In this document: in pieces, positions 47,184 through 59,000 of the stretch | How the letters are laid out: the number at the start of each line of letters is the position of its first letter | Position numbering within the stretch: position 1 is the first letter of the stretch | Assembly: GCA_030248215.1 (NCBI GenBank) | Contig: JASANG010001611.1 | Span: 56,993-120,992 of the forward strand | Length of the DNA stretch: 64,000 nt | Origin: Enoplolaimus lenunculus | Taxonomy: Eukaryota; Nematoda; Enoplea; Enoplida; Thoracostomopsidae | Direction: 5' to 3' | Translations under genes and position numbers: made by a program | The notes under the pieces: model-generated | Told to the model about the DNA's origin: nothing | Seen by the model: the letters and a program-made list of their open reading frames with translations, nothing else | The model's database searches: none

Positions 47184-47376
47184 CACTAGCGAATCCAGAG
47201 GGAGTCGTGCACGTTACCGTCAGAAAATATTTTATAGATAATAGAATAGTAAGATCCGTACTTTAGGATTTTGTGTTCTCAGAAAATAGGCACATAGATA
47301 GCATACAGTAAAAGTTGCGTTTCATAACTTTAAGTCAGCCCTTAGTCCCCGTCAGAAATTTCTGGATCTGTCGCTG
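47184..47376. mobile_element. hAT-like MITE, CACTAGCGAATCC end, 8-bp duplication
   Basis: It starts CACTAGCGAATCCAGAGGGA and ends TTTCTGGATCTGTCGCTG. The flanks GTTGAGAT (47176-47183) and GTTGAGGG (47377-47384) agree at 6 of 8. It is a shorter relative of 25700-25993. Confidence 0.6.
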
Positions 47377-49074
47377 GTTGAGGGTTGATATATGGTTAAT
47401 GTAGTAAAAATTATTTCGGCTCCGCATCGTAGATACTTTAGTTTGTGTATGTGGTTGAGAAACTACAGTTACAGCGTGTTGATTGGTGCTGCTGGCTGGC
47501 ATATTCTAAACGTTTTTGAGTATTATACTTCGTACAAACAAGAGCGTACCAGGATTTGTGTTAGAAGGGCATAACCACGTGAAAAAGTTTTAACGAATGA
47601 GCGAGAAAATTTTTTGGCATGTATGATCTGTTTTCGAGTCTTTTGAGAAATTTCAGGGATATATATACTTTTTGTATAAGCACCAAATTGCGTCGAAGAC
47701 GCGAAATTTCTTGAAATGGCATAGTGGATCAGTGTTGCCACAAACCCTCAGGTGCCCGGGCCCTTTCCCCCTAATGGGCTGTGTGGGGCAGTAGCCGCGG
47801 CAGCACGTATAGATGATACATTTGCAATGTACAATGCTATTATGTATTGTAAGAAAAACATCAAAACGGGCTGAAATTTCAACACATCAGAAATAAGCGA
47901 TTGCCGATAATTTTTTACGTTCAGCGTTGACGTACGATGTATTTGTTTTGATGCTAATTTGGTTTTTTGAGTCTCGTGAAGAACAATTTGTAGTCGTAAC
48001 GAATTGCGATTCTAAATACATAAACATACATGAGTTATTTTTTAGAAAACCAAAACATTATGGAAATGTTTTGTAGTTGTGTTGAACGCAGCCACTTTAT
48101 TTTCATGTTTTTGAAACTTGATTCGTAAGTATCTATATTGAACGTTTAAAATTTGAGTGTTATAATATGATTCGAATAATGGATAAAGCACCTCTCACAA
48201 TTTACGGTGAATTAAATTTCGATGTTGGAACCGCAGGATTCATATTCTTGAAAGCAGATGGAGATAAGTTTTAAATCGACAAAACATAAAAACTAAAGCT
48301 GTTGGCTGTTGACATTTTTACCTGTTTGTAGCTGAGCTTGGTTGCACCTGTATCAGGGTACACCTAGAGGTCTGACTCTGGCTGTGGTTGAAAGTCGTAC
48401 TTCGGCTTCATTCTGTTAGAATTCTTGTCAGAGATTCCTGTAAGTTCGGCCGGCTCCGGTTTTTAATCTCCAATTGCACCATATCGCCTGCATGCGCATT
48501 GCTTGTAGTAAATAATTAAATAATTGGCCCTTGATTCGGTGGACTGCTGGACCCAATCGGAATATTTTATTAATGCGTTTGAATTTAATAAAATTTTCAG
48601 CAGGACTCTTGTTTGGGAAATTTCAGAAATTTGGTTGGCTAATGGTTAGGTTGCTGAGATATAATTAGTTATATTTATATAAAGATTTCTGCTTTTGCAA
48701 GATTAACCAATGTTGCTTTGCCACCGAATGTGCCAAATTCAAACTAAACAAACAACCTCTGATATTACACGAGTACAAACATGGAAACTGAACTAAAAAT
48801 CTGCAGAGATGCACGAACCATTATTTACAACTTGTGTCATACTACATGCTTTATAGGACGCTTTCTACCTACTACATGTATTCTAAACGTTGTGATTACA
48901 CATATGTTTCTCGAAAACTAATGACAGAAAATCATTTAAGGTATATTATGCGTATGCTAAAAGCTGCAAGAAAAATCCAAAGAATAATTAAAATTTTACG
49001 TGGTATTGCTGGTACGTTTATTTTAATGCTTATAAACTAATTGTACGGTAACAGGTATTTTTCACATATCGGTT

Positions 49075-49128
49075 CTGGTGTTTTTTCGTTTTCTGTTTCC
49101 GGTTGTTTGTAATTCTGGTTGCACCCTG
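49075..49128. mobile_element. Right-end fragment of the CAGGGTGCAACC MITE
   Basis: GTTTCCGGTTGTTTGTAATT followed by CTGGTTGCACCCTG matches the right terminus of the 34313-34711 family. The left end was not identified. Confidence 0.45.
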
Positions 49129-50361
49129 ATGACTGCCCTGCTCAGCGAATCAGCTCGGATACACCGCCAGTGGAGCTGCAGCTGGTATAACGAAAAATTC
49201 ACTATTATATATAATTATATGTGTTCTGGAACATATATATTGTGCGACACCCCTCAAAAAATTCCAGATCTACCAGCTTTGAACAATATGTGTATCGGTT
49301 ATAGCAACATGTGGTTGTTTAGTTTTTAGACAAGTAAAGTTTTGTATTGACGTTATAGTCATTTTCCTTTAAGTACGTTTCATTGAACCCTAAACATAAT
49401 ATGAACGATTTTTTTATGAGAATGAATTTTAACCACGCGGTGTGTCCATTTTCCTCCGTATGTGCGTTTGTGTGCTGTCAATTGAGTTTACATGTCTACC
49501 GTACACACTCTGTTCAATTTAATATAGTGGCTGGTGCGCAGCTGAGTAAAGTGTACTGTGTACGGGGAATAAAATTGTCATGCAGCATAGTGGAAAGTTG
49601 CGGTAGAGATTGTCAAAGATGTCGCTTTACCTTTTGACTGCTTTAATGTACTGAGGCATCGTAGGTGAATTACAGTACGGCGCTGGGCGGCACCGTAATC
49701 GCACACTTTCTATCCCAACAACATATTAACCTCATACTTCGGCTACAATAAAATTTAACGGTTGTCAGTTTTGCGGTTTCGAACAAGTAGTTGATAGTTT
49801 AATAATACAATGCTGATAACGTTTTCAACAATGAAAGTCTGAAAAACGTGCAGTACAGCAATTGGAGACGGAGTGGAATCCTGGTAAAAATACTGATTAT
49901 CGTTTTTGTTTCATGATCTTTGCAATGTGGCGACGGGAACCGGGATTTTGTACCCTCCTGTGCAGTTCTTGAAATTTTCAAATTTTGGCATAACGTTTAG
50001 GATTTGGTTTTAGCTTAAGGTAAGCTTGTGATGAGAAGTGTGCAAGTGCCGGGATATCTGCTTCCACAGTTAAGCGGTTGTGTGTATTTCCGATTATACG
50101 TATTTCTGCATACACCATGGTCATATCGTAAGTTATATAATTTCTCGTGTTGTGGTCCAGCAAAAGCTTTATAAAACATGTAGATACTTGTATTTATTTT
50201 TATGCTGTGTACGTTTATATATAATATCACAAATAGCAAAATTTGGTTCGACTCAACGTTTTGTTTTTAACGAAAACATGTTTGTCTAGCGATTAGCTGC
50301 TATTCTGACAAAATAAAATAACATTTTTACAGATTATTCATTGGTCCCTGCCGGTGGTACC

Positions 50362-50482
50362 GGCCCCGGCCCCGATAAGAATTCCAGCCCCGGTCCCGAT
50401 AAGAATTCCAGCCCCGGTCGCGATAAGAATTCCAGCCTCGATCCCGGTAAGAATTCCAGTCCCGGTCCCGATAAGAATTCCT
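50362..50482. repeat. 24-bp minisatellite, about five copies
   Basis: Units of GATAAGAATTCCAGCCCCGG plus TCCC repeat with few changes, next to TACCGGCCCCGG. The same GGTACCGGCCCCGG word occurs at about 34750. The minus frame through it gives an 8-residue repeat (LEFLSGPG) but has no other sign of coding. Confidence 0.85.
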
Positions 50483-51351
50483 GCTCCTGGGCAACTGTAG
50501 TTCTAGTGCATGTATAAGTACAATAAATCAAAATCAGATGTTGGTTGAGTAGTTTGACCGAATTGTACTATAAATAGTTTTTTGCTGGAACAGTGTAGTG
50601 TTTGGTTGTTTAACTAACTATTTCTTCTCTATTATTTCGGTTTACCAACCACCGTGTGTCTCGCTCGATAACTGTATCATTTCCATAATAGTAGAACAAA
50701 TTTGACACAATGTACAACTTGTTTTGTTTAGAGCGAGAAAATATTGTTGCAGGTAGTTTGATGTAGTTGTACGCATAGCGCAACCGCAGAGGCATTCGAT
50801 TATCTGTTTAAAAGCGAATATATTTTGCATTTTGTTGCCTCGATAGATTTCCGTTTTGAACGTTATGATTATTATTTTATATTTTTGTCGTTGCGAGTAT
50901 GCTACACCATTTAGTGTTCGATTCAGCGTAGCTTGGCTGCCTGACTGCTTGTCTTACAACTCTATACGTACATATTCTACAGCTACTATAAATACCGAAA
51001 CCGTCTGACTGACTGACTGCGCTGGTTGTGTCTCACACCATAGATGGGGTGTGTTAATATGCGGTTCGTTTTGCGTGCTGTTGGTACTGCTTCTGCTGCT
51101 GTTGTTACCGACACAGTGTTCTCAAATGCTTGGCGTATATTTGTTTTGCCTTTTATAGGGCAGGTTCTTTCTCGGGTGATCGAGAGACTGTCGAAATTCC
51201 TAACGTACCACGGAGTCACAGTCTCCTGTAGCAGACGGTGGTTTTAGCAGCCTTTTTGGATGTCTGACGCCGCAAAAATTATATAGAAATTGTTTTAAAC
51301 TAATCGCTGGCGGATTAACGGTATTTACCCAGTCCGGAGGATGCTGACCAG

Positions 51352-51756
51352 CAAGGGATGGGAGTCTCGGTCTTGGCAATTCTCGGTATTTAGCAGGTCT
51401 CGTTCTCGTTTTTTTGAGTGTCGGTTTTTTGGCACCGAGACGAGATGTCGAGGATTCAGTAGGTGTATAGCTGCACTGTTGAACTAAGTGCTGGCTGATG
51501 AATAAAATGTCTCTGTGAAACTATGAAATGTCATAATTGTGCAATAAATACGAGCAGATATTCTGCAAAACCACAAACAAGCTATAAAAACACAAAAACT
51601 ACATATGAAGAACATAGAAAACTACGAAAACAGCATTAAAAATAATTTAATTTTGAAAATTTTATTTTTTGTTCTGCAACAACCAACAATTGACCGAGAC
51701 CGAGACTTTTCTTTTCCGGTCTTAGTTGTCAGGTTAACCGAGACCGCCTATCCCTG
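51352..51756. mobile_element. hAT-like MITE with GGGATGGGAGTCTCGG end
   Basis: The left CAAGGGATGGGAGTCTCGGT is inverted with the right AACCGAGACCGCCTATCCCTG (last 20 bases). Both ends are rich in GAGACCGAGAC/GTCTCGG. The flanking 8-mers do not match clearly. It is related to 36303-36641 and 7180-7644. Confidence 0.6.
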
Positions 51757-53060
51757 CTAGAACAGGATTAAAACCTAAATTTTGTGTCCGTAACGTTTGA
51801 CTTTTCGTTCGCAAGTTTGTTTTGAGTTATATATTGCGCGTTGCGCGCCTTATTAAAAGTCTCCGGATCTGCGACTGAAAGAAAACACTCTGGAATCAAG
51901 TTCACAAAACTGGCATTATATATGCCGCTACTTACGGTTGTTTGTATATATAGCTGGTGGATTTTAATCTCATAGACGTGACGTATGAACGACGAAATCC
52001 GTGTTTTGAATGTACGTAGTTATGCGTAGCTTTTTACTCTAGATCAATAGCTATGTGATTTTGTATTTGTTGAAATCAAATATTGTTTTTTGACGTTTTA
52101 TTGAATTTTAGGTGCAACACCTATTAAACCTTTGCTGTGCTTACAGATGGAAATTTTTTTATCTGACGTGTAAAGTACTACTTCTCACGAACTTCTACCT
52201 ACTAACGTTGGTCTTTGGGTAGGATTGTACGAGAGTCGTAAGGCAAACTTGTCAAAGGCACAGTTTCAACTCATTCCTACAATCCTGTTTGAACCGGAAT
52301 ATTAACTAATGACGTGTTTCTGGATATTACGCCGACGGAAACGAAAATTGGTTATAGCTATTATGGCTTCGTGAGTAGGACTATGATAATACCCAGAATA
52401 ATTCAGCGAAATTACTGTGTAAAGTGAGATCGAGGGGAGTGTCTGGATTCCAATACATAGTACTATATATAGTGCGTGAAACTGAGTGTGTCAAACTATA
52501 GCTTATTTTCATATAATAGCATGGCAGAACTGTTAGTGTGTTTTTTAGATTCTTTATTCTTTTTGCATATCCAAGACGCCACTCGTATTAGTTTTTAATT
52601 TCCAGTTTTAAATTTCAGTGTAAGTGTATACTGCTATCTTTTGTGTAATAATTATTAATTAATAAACCGTTACATACTAACGTAGTTACGCACCAAACAA
52701 CAAATTATTCTCTGGCGAACCTCGAGCGTGTGAATAGTGCTTAGAACTGGTCATTTGTCTGACCCGTGGAATCAATTCGTCCTTTATGGCGACTATAGAC
52801 AGTAATAACGAACTAATAACCGTTCTCATCAGCTGATACAGGTGTATCGATTGGCGTTTGCGGTCTGGGCGTAATAGCAACAAGTAGGCGTCTGGTGTGT
52901 TGCTGTTCCGAGTTGTCTTTGCAACTGTGGACCTTGTTAGGGGTCCGTTGTGTGTCGCAAGAAATTCGTGACAAACGCAAATATCGGTTGATCGTTTGTA
53001 TCGTATTTTTGCGTTTCAATTTGAATCTTTTGTTGGCCGTAGTTCTCCCTTGAGTGCGGT

Positions 53061-56000
53061 ATGCGGCCATGTTCAGTAGCTCAACTGCAGCAACTGCAAA
53101 CGCAACAATCGCAACACAACAAAAGTTGTATCGAATCGGATACCAAATCGTTGTTCGGATGGATCGCGTTACTTGTCACAGAATCACGACTGCCTCACGA
53201 GTCGAACAAAGGTAAGCGAGTTTTTGATGCTAACTAAAGCGCTTTTCTTGTTTACTTTCCTGTCCTAAGGTGATAATTTAATTGAAGGTTATTAATTCAT
53301 TCATTGTTTGGGAAAAGTAAGCAAGCAGTATGAAGAAAAATCTGTGTCAGTGGGTAACTTTGTTAGTGAGGTTTGCAACTCAGGATACTGTAAATTGGAG
53401 TTCCATTGTTAGCAACTTCTATGCCATTGTTAACAACTTGATTTACACTGTAAATTTTTTGTATCGAGTACTGTTTCAGCCTTATTGTATTGTGTCCGGT
53501 AAATGGTTTAAGCAATCGTATTAAATCGTTTATTGTATATGATTTTTATTTCAGGCCGCATCGAAGGGGCCCATTGTCCTGTGTTGCATTCTGTTGATGG
53601 GATATCGTCAGTATCACAGCACGAGTGTAATACTAATAGCGAGCAAGTAAATGTTTTAACCCATTGATTTAAGATTTAAATTATAAATGCACAATAAGGG
53701 TTGCGCTATACTTATCGCAGGGTGCAAACCGGAACTGGATTATACCGGAGTCGAAATCAGAATTGGGACAGCAAATTTATACCGGAATTGTAATCGGAAT
53801 CGGAATCAGAGCTAGAAATTTTGTATTGCTTATATAATGTTGATCAAAAAGGTCCAATGAACAAATTGGCGATGGTTTTTGGTTCTGTAAAGCTAAACTA
53901 CAATCAATTATTGATACCTTAACTCATAGAAAGCAATTTAATGGTAAATAATGCAGAAATTTTATGCAACGTATCACAACAAGTAAGATTTAAGATTTTC
54001 AAATTCCGATTCCGATTGATTGTGCAATCTGAATCAGAACTCGTTTTCAATCGGAATTCTAAATGGAATCAGAATTCCGGTTGCACCCCGACGACTTATC
54101 GTACGTCGGCGTCCGTTACTGAAAGTGCCGTGCGTCACCGTTCGTCACCGTATCGTATCGTACATGAGTAATTCGTGCATGATACCGCACCGTGACGCAG
54201 ATGAAATTTCTGAAAACATTATTCGTATATCGAGGATATTGTATTGCAAGTGACAAAGTTGCAATTTTTTACTGCTGACCGTGTCAACATTTTGATGAAC
54301 GTTTCAGTGTCGTCAAGCGAAATATGTGTTCAAAGAAAGCCAACGCATTTCGTCACTGCAAGCACCAGTTGTTATACAAGTGTTCATGCTACCGTTGTCG
54401 TGTAGCTGTGCAACACGATGTCTAAGGAACGCAATATTGCTTGAGAAATGGGTGTTAGAAGCTTGTCCGAAGCGGTAAAAACTTAATTTTAATGCGTATA
54501 ATGCAGCGCGTTTTCATATTACATTTAGGGTTTTGCCGTGGCTGGATATATTTTAGATTAAAATACCATCATCCTAGGCATTCGCTGGGTCGCCGCGGAG
54601 TGGGGGATTCACGCCGGGCCCCCAATTAGCAACAGTGTGCAGTTACGCTTACAAATAAGCGCATAGTCAAAAACATAATTCATACTGAGGATGTTTTTCT
54701 TAAAAATGTAAGGAACGTAAAATTAACCGGGGGCTAACAAAAGTACACGACTTTCGTGCAAAAATCAGATTCTTTTTTCTCTTTTTGTCACCAATACCCA
54801 TTGTTTTGCCACCAATACCAATTGTTTTGCCAATAATACCATGTTTATAACGCAATATTCAGAGGAAGTTCAAATTGTGCGAAGTTGTTGTCGGCATCGT
54901 TTTTGCTTCAAGCTATCCGATCATTCTTGCATTTTTCTCAATTGAGTGCTTGGTTGAGCTCGACCGCGGGAAAACTGAAGGCTCGAATTGTTTACAGGTA
55001 AGCGTCCAGCCTTGATTGAGTTTGCCATTGTTAGTTCCAGCTTTTCAGTGAAAGAAATTTGTTCGTTATGTTATGTAGCGTTTATAATAACTTATTTCTG
55101 CTGGAAACCAAAATAATATACGGTACGGTTACAAAGTACCAATTTTCAAAATTGTCACTCATTAGCCGTAACCTTGTTTAGTGTATTTTTCGAAATCTTA
55201 TTTTGCACACTAGGTTATGCATGCCGGGTGAGGAAGAATCAACTGTGCTACAAGGAGATGCGACTTCTGGTGACGAAGGCGATCCGTTTGCAACTGACGA
55301 ATTATCGCACGCACTGCCTGGTGAACTGCCAATCGAGCAAATATATTCAACAAACAACAAACGCAATTCTGGGAACAGTTACGCAATAAACACATCTGAA
55401 GTCAACGACAGCAATATGTTTAAATTACCACATTCAACAATCGAAAGTCTAGTTACCCCTGAAAAACATTCAACAGCTCGAGATTTAACTGTTTGGGACG
55501 GCATAAATCAAAGTAGCAACGAAGGCTCACATGGAAAAGACTGGACCAAGGTATTTTCGCCTGTAACAAGTACGCCAACCCTTTGCATCCCAGATGAATC
55601 GAGCATGAGCGTACATACGTTTCCAGACGCAGAAGTTGGTGCAAATTGTACTGTAACAGTTACGGTTAAATCACTACCTCGACAACAGCAGCCGCCTACG
55701 GTATCGATGTGCTTTTGTGCTACAACTACGATGACACTAGAAACGCCGATATCGATTTCACCACAGCAGACTACTACAACTACTACGTTATCTCGCGGGT
55801 TGAGCCGTCAAAGCCATCACAGGACAACAACTGCGGGTCGCGAGTACACTCTACGAACAACGTGTGGAATTGTCGATGAAGAACGAGAACGCTCAATCGG
55901 CGACACATCTGTGGTGAGTTGTTTGATTGTAAGCATGCTGGCAACAAAAGTTTGGATTTGGTTTCCAATTGGCAAACAGTGAAAGTTCGTCGAAAGCGGA

Positions 56001-59000
56001 TTCGGTGTTGAAAAAGCCGTCTTCTGCAAGGTTTGCAAACACTGTTTCTGTTAGTTTTGAAATTAAGTTAAAGCAGACTGAATCATATTTGGAACCGTTA
56101 GCGCTGATGGATTTGGACCTCAGTTGGTGTGTCAATGAATTCGGCTTTGGATATTTGAAAATTCACACGTTTCTATTGCTGTGTAAGAGTCAGCTTGCTA
56201 AATCTGCTCGTTCAATGGTTACAGTTTTCATTTGATGCAATACTTTTATTATTTGAAGAGATTTTTCAAGGAATGTTCGATCTTGAAATCTGTAAAATTC
56301 TACGTCCAGTGCCACCTTAATAGTGTGTGAGGTAGCAGCTTCATATTGATTGTCATTGCACTATTGTTTTTATTGGTCAGCAATATGTTTCGCGAACATC
56401 GCAAACAAATAATGATCGGTAAAAAATGAATTTTGTCATGATTTTATCACCTTGTAAGACTATAACAGGGTTGAAGATCTATGGGGTATGGAAAGTGATG
56501 GCTTGCGCCGTTCAGGTTTTTCATCACATTTTCTATTTATGTTATAGATAGAATCAATGGCTGTTTCGGCTACAAGCCGCCAAAAAATGTCGCGAAAACA
56601 GTGTGTTGCATCGGAAGTTGCTCTCAGGCATCACAAAAACGGGTTACCAATGAACTCAAGTCCGGTATGTTTGGATAAATTTATTTGAGCCGATGCAATA
56701 AAACTTAAATAGTGTCTGTACACGTTAGGATTTCTCCGAAATGTGTAAGACTTTTTGGTCAGTTTGTGTTATTTTGTAGTTATTTCTTTAGTTGAATGAA
56801 CTCAGCTGTATTTCAATGCTGCATTACTCAGCGATACATTATGTTTAAGATTAATACTTTCATCAGCGTCTAAAGTGGCACGATGATGTATATTGCTGAC
56901 TACTAACTCAGCTAAGCATTTTAATAGATTTAATAAAGGCTTGAAAGTGTATGGGCAGTGTTATTCTAAGTCCTCTCAACAATCATTTTTCGGCGATGTT
57001 GTTTTTAATAGGCACCGATGAAACGGAATCACCACAGTTTTCATTACGATCCTGCTTTGACAACAGCGTCTGCTATTCGCAGGTTTGTTTTGTGGTCGTG
57101 GGGTGAAACTAATTAGTACACTATTGAACCTGTTTAATAATTGGGACTCTTTTGTTTATTTTCTTGCAGTAACATACAGCCGTTTTACTGCATAATACTA
57201 CGTTGAAGTTGGATTGTCGTAATCAGCTGTACAATTTCTGGTTGACCTTTCTGTAAACTTCAAATTGTATAAGCTGTAATAGTTTTATAACTCAGGGTTG
57301 TCGTAGTGTGTCGTCTACGTACTTCGGTCTCACTATATGAGATAATTGGTGACTATAGTATTGAGTTATTTGAAAATGTAATAATACTAAAGTTATTAAA
57401 CATGTCTTTTTTCAGAAACAAACAGTGTTTATGTAAGGTGATTGAGGTGCTATCCGACACGCCAAGCAATTGTTTACTGTATAATCAAAATTTTTTCCGG
57501 TTCCTGATATTTTCAGGTGTTTTGAAAAATTTACGTTAATTTCACATGTACACCTATAATAAATAATTGTGCTAGCAGTGATTTTATTTAGAGCACTGCA
57601 TGAACAGTACGACAGCGGTAGTAGCGATTCTGAAGGCTGTATGACGTTGTGTAAAAGTGCGCCTGCGTCGACGTCTTTGTTGGGAAACTTTGAGGTAAAT
57701 AAAACGTTTTTTATGCTGCAAAAGTTCATTTACTGAAATTTGTTTATCATTTTTATAAGGGACTCATAAAAACGGTCTGTTGCTTTTTCGGGAAACAATT
57801 TCTTCTTTAACCTCTTTTAATATTGCAACTCGACACGACTTAGCTGACAATACGAGGACAAGATTATCGAATTGAACACCTAATTGCCGAACAGCTTGGG
57901 TTTGTAGCGATCATCGGCATATTCTCATGTTGTACTCATTGATACTTCAAAGATCTTTTCTTTGAAAATTTTACGTTTTTGGCGATAATTAATGAACTAG
58001 ATGTCCGAGCGCTGAAAAATCGATACTACGTTTATTTTTAGCATCTTTTTTATTTCAATATGACCCTTAGCATTTCGAAAAATCTACTTTTCAAGTGTAT
58101 GTAAAATTTGCGTTTCTGTAGACTGGGATGTTATAAGAAAGCGAAGTATACAGCATTTTCAGAACAAAACCACTTGCGTAAACGTGAGCTGAGTTGGGGA
58201 GCAAAAAAGAAGACCTGGTCTCTGCATCGTTAGTGTATATTATACGCATCCTTGTGGCTTAGAAGAATAAGCTATACAATGCGTTTTTAATTTTAACGCA
58301 TTTAGGAAAGTGCACTTACTGGTCGATTGAAGCCATTTGGACAGTTGGAAGGGTTTGAAATCGAATTGGCTGCGAGCGGAGCGTTCTGTCCGCCTCATGT
58401 TCATTTGGCACTGGCAACATCATTCTATCACCTGTCCGAAGATAATGCACCTTCACCGTTTATGGTAAAAATCAATGTTAAACAGCCCCATAATATGTCG
58501 CACAAGATAATAATACTGTAAATTTTCTAGGAAGAAGTTGCCAAGTACAATTTTTATACAAAGTCGCTTATTGCTAAATCCAAATAACTGCTATTGTGTA
58601 GCAGAAAGTAGGCATGTTGTTGTTTTTATTTTTCTGTTAAACAGGAATGCAAATAAGAATACTGGGGCTCATATTCTCAAATGCGTATAGCACCTATCAC
58701 CAGTTAGTGATTGAGTTAATAACTCACGAACTCTTACAGTTTGTGGATCTCAAGACTTGCATAGAAAAAAGTAAGAAAAATCAAATCTTAAATATGTGCT
58801 GAATTTTGAAGATCAGCATTCGTTGATTCAAAAGTAACAAGAGGTATCAGCAACTGCTCAAAGTTGCTACACACATCTGAGAATATGTACAATGCTTTTA
58901 GAAATGCAGCATTCTGTCCATGATACAATTATGTTTAATGGAGTCCGTCAACAACATATTTACTGTTTGGTCCTTACTCGTTACATAATTTTGCTATCTG

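Larger units (their letters stand above)
43663..53060. other. 9.4-kb region between MRPL19 and the Atos-like gene
   Basis: It contains a possible polyadenylation signal for MRPL19 (AATAAA at 43959-43964), two exon-like segments on the minus strand (44192-44313 and 44713-44865), a tRNA-like stretch near 46040, several MITEs (47184-47376, 51352-51756) and a 24-bp minisatellite (50362-50482). The right end (about 52.6-53.06 kb) should be the Atos promoter and 5' UTR. No other recognisable gene was found. Confidence 0.55.

Noticed and set aside
50334-50531. Repeat protein (LEFLSGPG units) on the minus strand
   Set aside because: It is the 24-bp minisatellite read in one frame; no start context, splice sites or non-repeat coding sequence.
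52813-53070. 85-codon basic minus-strand frame overlapping the Atos start
   Set aside because: It overlaps the Atos first exon, whose plus-strand frame continues into conserved exons; the minus frame has no recognised motif.
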